From Streptomyces cellulosae (GTDB taxonomy: Bacteria > Actinomycetota > Actinomycetes > Streptomycetales > Streptomycetaceae): a stretch of 64,000 bases of DNA. The notes beneath the pieces were generated by a model. The model saw nothing but the letters and a program-made list of their open reading frames with translations, was not told the DNA's origin and searched no databases. Shown in pieces: positions 1-7,333 of the stretch. The DNA lies in NCBI GenBank assembly GCA_014655195.1, contig BNBH01000024.1:59461-123460 (forward strand), read 5' to 3'. Position 1 is the first letter of the stretch; each line of letters opens with the position of its first letter. The translations under genes and the position numbers were made by a program.

Positions 1-1
1 C

Positions 2-457
2 TCCTTCTGGGAGAGCCGCGCCTTCTACGACTCGTTCATGGCCAGGTCCCACGACCGGCTGGCCTCCTCCCAGGCAGGCACCTTCAAGAACGCCCAGGTC
101 AGACTGTTCGACCACCGCTTCGACGTGAAGACCGGGTTCGAGCCGCGCTTCACCGACGCCGATCTGATCCGGGTCGCGCTGTGCCGCGTCCACGAGGAAC
201 GCGCCGAGCACTTCGTACTGATGCAGGAGAAGGTCTGGAACCCGGCGATGGCCGGCTCGCCCGGCATGGTGCGGGGGCTGTTCGGCGAGGCGCCGGGCAA
301 CGAGTACCTCGTCCTGTCGATGTGGCGGTCCGCCGCCGAACACGGCAAGTACCGGACCGAACGCGTGGAGCGACTGGCCCTGCGGGCCCAGACCGAGGCG
401 GACGTCGCGGCCCTCGCGGGCGACCTCGTCGACATGGAGTCCGCCTGGACGGTGTGA
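2..457 (+). CDS. YdbC-like/DUF4937-type protein, 5' end missing
   Basis: The reading frame is open from base 2, so the gene starts before the window; 151 residues are visible. The ATG at 38 sits inside the same frame (the residues before it read SFWESRAFYDSF) and is probably internal. The visible part alternates short hydrophobic strands and amphipathic helices (for example EYLVLSMWRSAAEH near residue 100), as in small ferredoxin-like dimeric alpha-beta barrel proteins such as the YdbC/DUF4937 group, whose members repeat this kind of half-domain. No catalytic residue can be named. It lies 100 bases before the histidine phosphatase on the same strand. The family assignment rests on general resemblance only. 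Confidence 0.6.
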   Translation, partial: SFWESRAFYDSFMARSHDRLASSQAGTFKNAQVRLFDHRFDVKTGFEPRFTDADLIRVALCRVHEERAEHFVLMQEKVWNPAMAGSPGMVRGLFGEAPGNEYLVLSMWRSAAEHGKYRTERVERLALRAQTEADVAALAGDLVDMESAWTV

Positions 458-557
458 GCGCCCCTTCCGCGACCCGGCGCGGCAAACATGTGTGACAAAT
501 GACGTACGGAACCCGCACGAGTGCCCGTTGCGCCCTCACCCGATCTAGGGTTTTGGC

Positions 558-1217
558 ATGGCACGACCACGGCGCATCGTCCTTGTCCGGCACGGTGAAT
601 CAACGGGCAATGTTGACGACACCGTTTATGAGCGCGAACCCGACCACGCCCTGGGACTCACCGAGCGGGGCAGGAAGCAGGCCGAGGCGACGGGCGAGCG
701 GCTCCGCGACCTCTTCGGCCAGGAGCGGGTCAGCGTCTACGTGTCCCCGTACCGACGGACGCTCGAGACCCTGAACGCCTTCCACCTCGACCCGGACCTG
801 ATACGCGTCCGCGAGGAGCCCCGCCTGCGCGAACAGGACTGGGGCAACTGGCAGGACCGCGAGGACGTCCGCCTCCAGAAGGCCTACCGGGACGCCTACG
901 GCCACTTCTTCTACCGCTTCGCCCAGGGCGAGTCCGGCGCCGACGTCTACGACCGTGTCGGCGGCTTCCTGGAGAGCCTGTTCCGCAGCTTCGAGGCCCC
1001 GGACCACCCGCCGAACGTCCTGATCGTCACCCACGGTCTGGCCATGCGGCTGTTCTGCATGCGGTGGTTCCACTGGACCGTGGCGGAGTTCGAGTCGCTG
1101 TCCAACCCGGGGAACGCCGAGGTGAGGATGCTCGTCCTGGGCGAGAACGGGAAGTACACGCTGGACAGGCCCTTCGATCGCTGGCGCGATCCGGAGCCCT
1201 ACCCGATCACCGGATAG
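558..1217 (+). CDS. Histidine phosphatase family protein (phosphoglycerate mutase-like)
   Basis: A 219-residue single-domain cytoplasmic phosphatase of the branch-1 histidine phosphatase family. The phosphorylated histidine is in RHGES at residues 11-15, and the second catalytic histidine is in VTHG (His159). The arginine-rich YVSPYRRTLET segment at about residues 70-80 supplies the phosphate pocket. The family hydrolyses or transfers phosphate on small molecules through a phosphohistidine; the substrate cannot be deduced. The length is normal. The ATG at 558 follows AGGG with poor spacing; no better start lies nearby. It is followed 49 bases later by an ADP-ribosylglycohydrolase on the same strand. 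Confidence 0.85.
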   Translation: MARPRRIVLVRHGESTGNVDDTVYEREPDHALGLTERGRKQAEATGERLRDLFGQERVSVYVSPYRRTLETLNAFHLDPDLIRVREEPRLREQDWGNWQDREDVRLQKAYRDAYGHFFYRFAQGESGADVYDRVGGFLESLFRSFEAPDHPPNVLIVTHGLAMRLFCMRWFHWTVAEFESLSNPGNAEVRMLVLGENGKYTLDRPFDRWRDPEPYPITG

Positions 1218-1266
1218 GCGAGATGTACTGGAGTCGGCGACAGCCGGATGGGAGAGTTGCGAGGCG

Positions 1267-2181
1267 ATGACCACTGATCGTTCCCCGGAGGCGCGGCTGG
1301 AGCGCGCGCTGGCGAGCCTGCGCGGCCTGTCGGTGGGGGATGCGCTCGGCTCTCAGTTCTTCGTGCCGGTGAACTACCCGCTGCTCAAGCGCCGCGAACT
1401 GCCCGAGGGCCCCTGGCAGTGGACCGACGACACCGAGATGGCCTGCTCCGTCGTCGCCGTCCTCGCCGCCCACCACCGCATCGACCAGGACGCCCTGGCC
1501 CGCTCCTTCGCCCACCACCACGACTTCGACCGAGGCTACGGCCCCGCCGTCAACCGCCTGCTGCGCCTGGTCCGCGAGGGCGGCGACTGGCGCGAACTGT
1601 CCGCCGCCCTCTTCAACGGCCAGGGCTCGTGGGGCAACGGCGCCGCGATGCGCATCCCGCCGCTGGGCGCCTGGTACGCCGACGACCCCGAGCAGGCCAC
1701 CCACCAGGCGGAGATCTCCGCCTACCCCACGCATCAGCACCGCGAGGCCGTGGTCGGCGCGATGGCCGTCGCCGCGGCGGCCGCCCTCGCCGCCGCGCCG
1801 GACGGGCCGCCCGGCGCCGAGGACCTCCTCGACGGGGTCATCGCGCTGATCCCCGCACGCAGTGCGGTCGGCGCGGGTTTGCGGCGGGCGCGGGACATGC
1901 TCGACTACGGCGACGCGGCCACCGTCGCGGCCGTCCTCGGCTGCGGACGGCGTACGAGCGCGCACGACACCGTGCCCTTCGCGCTCTGGTCCGCCGCCCG
2001 CTCCCTGGGCGACTACGAGAACGCCTTCTGGACGACCGCGCAGGTGGGCGGTGACGTCGACACCACCTGCTCCATCGTGGGCGGGGTCGTCGCGGCCGGG
2101 CCGGCGGGGGCGCCGCCCGAGGAGTGGGTGCGGCGGGTGGAGCCGTTGCCGGAGTGGGTGACGCGGGGGGTCGAGGTCTGA
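1267..2181 (+). CDS. ADP-ribosylglycohydrolase family protein
   Basis: A 304-residue all-helical hydrolase of the DraG/ARH family, which removes ADP-ribose from proteins or other acceptors using two Mg ions. The metal-binding motifs are all present: GDALGSQF at about residues 20-27, TDDTE at residues 53-57, and GGDVDTTCSIVGG near residue 260. The ATG at 1267 follows a purine-rich GGGAGAGTTGCGAGGCG stretch. It is probably co-transcribed with the upstream phosphatase. No ADP-ribosyltransferase partner is visible in the window, so the target stays unknown. Confidence 0.85.
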   Translation: MTTDRSPEARLERALASLRGLSVGDALGSQFFVPVNYPLLKRRELPEGPWQWTDDTEMACSVVAVLAAHHRIDQDALARSFAHHHDFDRGYGPAVNRLLRLVREGGDWRELSAALFNGQGSWGNGAAMRIPPLGAWYADDPEQATHQAEISAYPTHQHREAVVGAMAVAAAAALAAAPDGPPGAEDLLDGVIALIPARSAVGAGLRRARDMLDYGDAATVAAVLGCGRRTSAHDTVPFALWSAARSLGDYENAFWTTAQVGGDVDTTCSIVGGVVAAGPAGAPPEEWVRRVEPLPEWVTRGVEV

Positions 2182-2529
2182 GGACCTCGGCGCTCCGGCG
2201 GCCGTTTCGGAACTCTCCGTGCATGTCGGGAACTCTGTGTGACCGGCCGGTCGTTGCCGGTGTGTCGGCTGCGGGCGGGTGTGAGGCTCTGCGGGCCTTG
2301 CGGCGCTCCGGAGAGGCTGACACGTGTCGGTGTGGCGCCGACGCGGGGTGCGGGCGTGTCGAGCGTGTCGGGGGAGGGGTGCCGGATGGCCGTGTGGGCG
2401 GGGGTGCTGCTGGTGCTGTGCGCCGTGCTGGTGTCGTACGCGTCGCACGCGCGCCGGCCCGGCGTCGCCCCGCCGACTCCCGTGAAGTCGGCCGGTGCGT
2501 CGCCCGGCCGGGCGCGTGTGATGTCGCCG
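2182..2529. other. Intergenic stretch, no supported gene
   Basis: These 348 bases separate the ADP-ribosylglycohydrolase from the convergent efflux gene. A forward frame with a membrane-helix-like peptide begins at about 2386 but has no stop until deep inside the opposite-strand transporter gene, so I do not call it. I see no terminator, repeat or RNA here. Confidence 0.5.
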
Positions 2530-4077
2530 TCAGCCGATGCCGGGGCCGGCCGTGCCGGACAGCGCCTCCAGGTCGCTCCTGCGGACCCGGATGACGAGCC
2601 AGGCGACTGCCAGGGCCAGCACCGCCATCGCCGCCGCCGGGATGAAGGCCGCGGAGATGCCCTGCGCGAGCACCTCGTGCCCCCAGGGCGCCGGAAGCTG
2701 CTGGGTCTGCGTGAACTCCGCCTTCTGTTCCGCCGTCCCTTCCGCGAGGAAAGCCGGCACCTGCTTCTCCGCCTCGTCGCGGCTGGCCGTGCCGAACACC
2801 GTGGTGAGCAGTGCCAGGCCCACCGATCCGCCCACCTGCTGCATGGCGTTGAGCAGGCCGGAGGCGGCGCCGGCCTCGTGCTGGGCCACCCCGGAGACCG
2901 CGGTGAGCGTCAGCGTCACGAAGTTCAGGCCCATGCCGAAGCCGAAGACCAGCATCGGCCCGAGGATGCCGCTGACGTAGGAGCTGTCGGAGTCGATCAG
3001 CGTCTGCCAGGCCAGCCCGAGCGCGGCCAGCGTCGAACCAGTGATCATGAAGGGCTTGGGGCCGAACACCGGCAGGAACCGCTGCGAGATCCCCGCCCCG
3101 GCGGCGATCACGAACGTCACCGGCAGGAAGGCGAGACCGGCCTCGATCGGGGTGTAGCCGAGGACGTTCTGCACGAAGAGAACGATGTAGAAGAACATGC
3201 CGAACATCGCCGCGGCGAGGCTGAGCATGATCACATACGTGCCCGAGCGGTTGCGGTCGGCGAACATCCGCAGCGGCGTGATCGGTTCCCTGGCGCGGGA
3301 CTCGATCAGCGCGAAGCCGGCCAGCAGGACCGCCGAGGCGACGAACGAGCCGATCGTGACGGTGTCGCTCCAGCCTTCCTCGGCCGCACGGATGAAGCCG
3401 TAGACGAGCGTGGCCATACCGGCCGTCGAGGTCACCGCACCCGCGATGTCGAAGCGGCCGGTGTGGCGTTCGGACTCGTTGATGTACATCGGCGCGAGGA
3501 CGGCGATCAGCAGGCCGATGGGCACGTTGACGAAGAGCACCCACCGCCAGTCGAGCCACTCGGTGAGCATGCCGCCCGCGAGCAGTCCGATGGCGCCGCC
3601 GCCCGCCGAGACCGCGGCGAAGACGCCGAAGGCCCGGTTGCGCTCGGGGCCCTCCGGGAACGTGGTGGTGATGAGCGCCAGCGAGGTCGGCGAGGCGATC
3701 GCGCCGCCCACGCCCTGCAGGACGCGCGCCGCGAGCAGCTGCCACGGCTCCTGGGCGAGCCCGCCGAGCAGGGAGGCGGCGGTGAACAGCAGGATGCCGG
3801 TCATGAAGACGCGGCGCCGCCCGAGGATGTCGCCGGCCCGGCCGCCGAGGAGCAGCAGCCCGCCGAAGGTCAGGGTGTAGGCGCTGACCACCCAGGTGAG
3901 ATCGGTGGTGCTGAACTGCAGGGCATTCTGGATGTGCGGGAGCGCGATGTTCACAATCGTCGCGTCGAGTACGACCATGAGTTGACAGGCCGCGATGACG
4001 GCCAGGGCGATGCCGGGACGCCCTGGCCGGCGAGCCGCACCCGGCTTTGGATCCTGGAGCAAAGGAGAGGTGGTCAC
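2530..4077 (-). CDS. MFS drug efflux transporter, DHA2 (14-helix) family
   Basis: A 515-residue inner-membrane H+-coupled exporter. The first helix carries the DHA2-typical LDATIVNIALPHIQ, followed by a loop with GGRAGDILGRR (motif A) and about 14 hydrophobic segments across the whole length. The start is GTG at 4077, preceded on its strand by GTGGGGGA about 7 bases upstream. It is divergent from a TetR gene, and two matched palindromes lie in the shared promoter region, so local repression by that TetR is the likely control. The likely role is export of drugs or secondary metabolites; the substrate is unknown. Confidence 0.9.
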   Translation of the reverse strand: MTTSPLLQDPKPGAARRPGRPGIALAVIAACQLMVVLDATIVNIALPHIQNALQFSTTDLTWVVSAYTLTFGGLLLLGGRAGDILGRRRVFMTGILLFTAASLLGGLAQEPWQLLAARVLQGVGGAIASPTSLALITTTFPEGPERNRAFGVFAAVSAGGGAIGLLAGGMLTEWLDWRWVLFVNVPIGLLIAVLAPMYINESERHTGRFDIAGAVTSTAGMATLVYGFIRAAEEGWSDTVTIGSFVASAVLLAGFALIESRAREPITPLRMFADRNRSGTYVIMLSLAAAMFGMFFYIVLFVQNVLGYTPIEAGLAFLPVTFVIAAGAGISQRFLPVFGPKPFMITGSTLAALGLAWQTLIDSDSSYVSGILGPMLVFGFGMGLNFVTLTLTAVSGVAQHEAGAASGLLNAMQQVGGSVGLALLTTVFGTASRDEAEKQVPAFLAEGTAEQKAEFTQTQQLPAPWGHEVLAQGISAAFIPAAAMAVLALAVAWLVIRVRRSDLEALSGTAGPGIG

Positions 4078-4100
4078 GATGGGTCCCCCACGGAAGAGTT

Positions 4101-4120
4101 AGTGAACGAGTGCGTTCACT
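4101..4120. promoter_or_regulatory. TetR-type operator, copy 1
   Basis: Perfect inverted repeat with arms AGTGAACG and CGTTCACT around the four bases AGTG. It lies 24 bases upstream of the efflux start codon, where it would block its promoter. A second copy with the same arms lies 47 bases away, centre to centre. Confidence 0.75.
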
Positions 4121-4147
4121 GTTGCGTCAACGTTAGGAGCCCCCGAC

Positions 4148-4167
4148 AGTGAACGCAAGCGTTCACT
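4148..4167. promoter_or_regulatory. TetR-type operator, copy 2
   Basis: Inverted repeat with 9-base arms AGTGAACGC and GCGTTCACT around AA. Sixteen of the twenty positions are the same fixed arm bases as in copy 1. It lies on the side of the regulator gene, suggesting that one protein represses both divergent promoters. Confidence 0.75.
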
Positions 4168-4262
4168 GAACGGCCGTCGTGTCGGTGCGTCCCCCTTCGG
4201 TGCCGTACGGCGGGTGCTTCATCCCTGAATGCCCGCTTCCTCTGCTCGTTGGAGAGAGTCAG

Positions 4263-4886
4263 ATGGTTACTTCGAGCTGGGCCTCCGCCCAGGCTCAGAC
4301 GGCCGCCTCCCGCCGCCGTGGCGCCGTACTGGAACGCGCGATCCTCGAGGCCGCGCTGGAACAGCTCAGCACGGTCGGCTGGAACGGCCTGACGATGGAG
4401 GGTGTCGCCGCGGGCGCCCAGACGGGGAAGGCGGCCGTCTACCGGCGCTGGCCTTCCAAGGAGGACCTCGTCGCCGACGCCCTGCGCGCCGCGCTGCCCG
4501 AGTTCCACGAGGCGCCGGACCTGGGAAGCGTGCGCGAGGACCTGCTGGAGCTGTGCCGCAGGGCCCGGGACGCCATGTTCTCCAAGCCGGGATTCGCCCT
4601 GCGTGCGGTCATTCACGAGTGCGACAGCGCCGAGGCCGAACGCTTCCACGCGGTGATCTTCAACGGCGTCGTGGAGCCGACCCTCACGATGCTCCGCAGG
4701 GTGGTCGAGCGCGGTATCGAGCGGGGAGAGGTGCGACCCGACGCGGCCAACGGGTATGTCTTCGACGCCATTCCGGCGATGATGATGTACCGCTCGAAGA
4801 TGTGCGGCAGCGAATGGTCGGACGTCGATCTGGAGCAGATGATCGACCAGTTGATGGTCCCGCTGCTGCGTCCGCACGCCTCCTGA
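4263..4886 (+). CDS. TetR/AcrR family transcriptional regulator
   Basis: A 207-residue one-component regulator. The helix-turn-helix spans about residues 18-65 (ILEAALEQLSTVGWNGLTMEGVA, then AVYRRWPSKEDLVADAL), typical of TetR; the rest is a helical ligand-binding and dimer domain. The ATG at 4263 is chosen because GGAGAG lies 6 bases upstream; a frame-open GTG at 4179 would add 28 residues rich in Pro and Cys that the family lacks. It is divergent from the DHA2 transporter, whose promoter region holds two matching palindromes, so it probably represses the pump and itself until an effector binds. Confidence 0.88.
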   Translation: MVTSSWASAQAQTAASRRRGAVLERAILEAALEQLSTVGWNGLTMEGVAAGAQTGKAAVYRRWPSKEDLVADALRAALPEFHEAPDLGSVREDLLELCRRARDAMFSKPGFALRAVIHECDSAEAERFHAVIFNGVVEPTLTMLRRVVERGIERGEVRPDAANGYVFDAIPAMMMYRSKMCGSEWSDVDLEQMIDQLMVPLLRPHAS

Positions 4887-4980
4887 CCGCACGCGTGATC
4901 ACAAGGTGGTGACGGTGGTGTCCACGGTCCGGGAACCGGGGTGTCGCACACCGAACCGGGCGGCGTACGCTAAGGGCGCC

Positions 4981-5736
4981 ATGCCGTACGAACCACCTAC
5001 TCACACCGTCGAGCGCTCACTCCGCGCCACGACCGGAGCGAAGATCGTTGCAGGTGTCGACGAGGTGGGGCGTGGCGCGTGGGCCGGCCCGGTCACCGTC
5101 TGCGCGGCGATCACCGGACTGCGCCGGCCCCCCGAGGGACTCACCGACTCCAAGCTCCTCACCGTCAAGCGCCGCACCGAACTCGCCGAGACGCTGCGGA
5201 ACTGGGTGACGTCGTACGCCCTGGGCCACGCGTCGCCCGAGGAGATCGACGACCTGGGGATGACCGCCGCGCTCCGCCTGGCGGCCGTCCGCGCCCTGGA
5301 GGGTCTGCCCGTCCGGCCCGACGCGGTCATCCTCGACGGCAAGCACGACTACCTCGGCACCCCCTGGCGGGTCCGGACGGTCATCAAGGGCGACCAGTCG
5401 TGCGTGGCCGTGGCGGCCGCGTCCGTCATCGCGAAGGTCCAGCGCGACAAAATGATGGCCGAACTGGGCGCCGACCATGCAGACTTCGCTTTCGCGGACA
5501 ACGCCGGGTATCCGTCCCCCGTGCACCGGGCCGCCCTGGAGGTCCGGGGACCCACCCCGCACCACCGGCTGTCGTGGGCGTATCTTGATGCGCTGCCCCA
5601 GTGGCGGCACCTCAAGAAGGCCCGCACCTGGGCGGATGCGCCCGTCCCGGCGATCGAGGGCCAACTCGGCTTCGACTTCGGACCGGACGCTCGCACTGAT
5701 GTGCCACCCGGCGCCGCAGGCCGTGCCACCGTTTGA
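4981..5736 (+). CDS. rnhB: Ribonuclease HII
   Basis: A 251-residue endonuclease that cuts RNA in RNA-DNA hybrids and removes misincorporated ribonucleotides. The active-site motif GVDEVGRGAWAGPV (first acidic residues) lies near residue 24, ILDGKHDYL gives the next aspartate, and the late HxxSWAYLDAL helix is family-typical. The open frame extends to 4906, but the ATG at 4981 starts the usual short N-terminus (MPYEPP), so I use it; its ribosome-binding site (AAGGG) is weak. The C-terminal tail (FGPDARTDVPPGAAG) is a short extension. The next gene starts 13 bases later. Confidence 0.92.
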   Translation: MPYEPPTHTVERSLRATTGAKIVAGVDEVGRGAWAGPVTVCAAITGLRRPPEGLTDSKLLTVKRRTELAETLRNWVTSYALGHASPEEIDDLGMTAALRLAAVRALEGLPVRPDAVILDGKHDYLGTPWRVRTVIKGDQSCVAVAAASVIAKVQRDKMMAELGADHADFAFADNAGYPSPVHRAALEVRGPTPHHRLSWAYLDALPQWRHLKKARTWADAPVPAIEGQLGFDFGPDARTDVPPGAAGRATV

Positions 5737-5749
5737 TAAAAATCAGCTC

Positions 5750-6376
5750 ATGCCTCTCATTCCCGAGGAGCCTCAGATTCACGAGAGTGCCCAGGGTCCC
5801 CGCGCCACGCCGTCCAGCGGCCGTACCGCGCCGACCCCCCGCCCCGTACCCGGTCCCCGCCTCGCGGCTCCGTCACGTCCCGGTCGCCCCGGCCCGCCGC
5901 GGCCGGCGCCTCCGGCCCAGCGCACCTCGCGTGACGCGGCCCCCGCGGCCAAGCCCGGCCCTTCGGCTTCGCCCGCTGCCGCCGACGGCCCGCAGATCCA
6001 ACTGATCCCGGCATCCGTCGAAGGGGCGCTCGACGCCGCCGAGGAAGCCGTGGACCTGCTCCTGGACTCCGGCCGCGCCCCCGGCGACATGCTGGTGATC
6101 ACCACCGGTGAACAGCACCCGTGGGCCACCCACGAACTGTCCTTCGGCGAGGCGTCCTACTGGGCGCAGCACGACGCCGGCGACGACGTCTTCTACGCGG
6201 ACGCCCAGGTGGCGGACCGTGCCAAGGCGCGTCCCGTCGTGGTGGTCGCCGTCAACGGCGGCCCCGAGTCCGTCACCGCCACCGCCCTGAAGGCCGCCCA
6301 CGCCCGGGCCGGCGCGCTGCTGATCGTCTGCGGTGACCCGCAGCGCATCAACTCCGTGCTGGGCGCGGGGGTCTGA
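5750..6376 (+). CDS. Hypothetical protein with Pro/Ala-rich N-terminus
   Basis: 208 residues. Roughly residues 10-85 are low-complexity Pro/Ala/Arg. From about residue 90 there is a compact alpha/beta domain with strands such as GDMLVITTG, RPVVVVAVNGG and GALLIVCGDPQRIN. The order of strands and the VVVVAVNGG / ALLIVCGDP pair recall the C-terminal domain of UvrD-type helicases, but no helicase motor is present, so this is only a resemblance. The start ATG at 5750 is 13 bases after the RNase HII stop, suggesting an operon with rnhB. Function unknown. Confidence 0.7.
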   Translation: MPLIPEEPQIHESAQGPRATPSSGRTAPTPRPVPGPRLAAPSRPGRPGPPRPAPPAQRTSRDAAPAAKPGPSASPAAADGPQIQLIPASVEGALDAAEEAVDLLLDSGRAPGDMLVITTGEQHPWATHELSFGEASYWAQHDAGDDVFYADAQVADRAKARPVVVVAVNGGPESVTATALKAAHARAGALLIVCGDPQRINSVLGAGV

Positions 6377-6505
6377 GCGGACGCCACGGCGCCGTCCGGC
6401 ATCCGGGCGGGGGACCGTTCGTGCATACGTGAACGTCGGCGGCCACGGTGCCTTGTGCACCTGTGGCCGGTCGGTGTGCGCGGGGGCGGGCGAACGGTCC
6501 GGCGT

Positions 6506-7120
6506 CTAGCGGGCCGCCGCGCGCCGCAGCACGTCCGACGCGGCCCCGCCGGTGCGCGGGATCCGCGGCGGCGCCTCGGACATGGCCACCGTCTCCGGTT
6601 CCGAACCGGCGCTGGGATGGCGGCCGCCCCGGCCCTCACCGAGGACCTGCCAGCCGTCACGGGTCAGCGTGATGTACGCACCGCAGCGCAGCCCATGCAG
6701 GGTGCAGGCGTCCCGCAGTCCCCACATCCAGGCCCCGTCCTCCTCCGTCCAGCGGGCGTCGCCCTCACGGCAGTAGAGCAGGACGGCGGTGCGCACCGGG
6801 GTGCGGCGGCGCAGGTCGTGCGGAATCACCCGGCGCAGCTGGGCCAGCAGCGCGTTGCGGTTCATCCAGCCGTCGGCGGAGGCGGACCGCCGCGTGAACG
6901 ACGCGCTCGCCCGCAGGCGTTCGTCCGGATCGAGCACGGCGACGACCGCGGTCGCCGGGCCGGGACGGTGCCGGGCGTGCAGTCCGCTGACGACCTCGCG
7001 CGGACTGCGCAGCAGCGGGATTCCCGCGGCCGCCCACTCCGCAGGCTCGAGCACACGGTTGGCGGATACGGCGGACGACGACAGCGAAGCCGCCGAGGAC
7101 GGAGCGAATCCGAAGGTCAC
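6506..7120 (-). CDS. Conserved hypothetical protein
   Basis: A 204-residue cytoplasmic protein of unknown function. The GTG at 7120 is preferred over the upstream in-frame ATG at 7144 because AGGGAGGA sits just upstream. The protein is Arg-rich and mixed alpha/beta, with a central segment TAVLLYCREGDARWTEEDGAW and a following GLRCGAYITLTRDGWQVLG hairpin. I recognise no catalytic motif. It faces the rnhB operon tail to tail and lies 213 bases downstream of the recQ-type gene on the same strand. Confidence 0.7.
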   Translation of the reverse strand: MTFGFAPSSAASLSSSAVSANRVLEPAEWAAAGIPLLRSPREVVSGLHARHRPGPATAVVAVLDPDERLRASASFTRRSASADGWMNRNALLAQLRRVIPHDLRRRTPVRTAVLLYCREGDARWTEEDGAWMWGLRDACTLHGLRCGAYITLTRDGWQVLGEGRGGRHPSAGSEPETVAMSEAPPRIPRTGGAASDVLRRAAAR

Positions 7121-7333
7121 GGTCCTCCCTTCGGCTACGCCCACACTGCGGGCGGGTCGGATTCGGGGGAGCGCGCACGCAACAGAGCCCTACCTGGTCG
7201 GCGGGCGAGCCGTGCGGGTGCGTCCTTCAATTCTTCCTGTCTAACTTGGATGCGGCAACGAGCAATTGGGGCAGCGGACCGTTATCGGCGGATCCGCGGC
7301 TAATATCCCCACCCGCCGAATGCGGGCTTCCGC

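Noticed and set aside
2239..4152. Long plus-strand frame of 637 codons
   Set aside because: It runs antisense to the DHA2 transporter, has Arg/Gly/His-rich shadow composition, and no domain. Its early membrane-like peptide (from about 2386) has no stop of its own.
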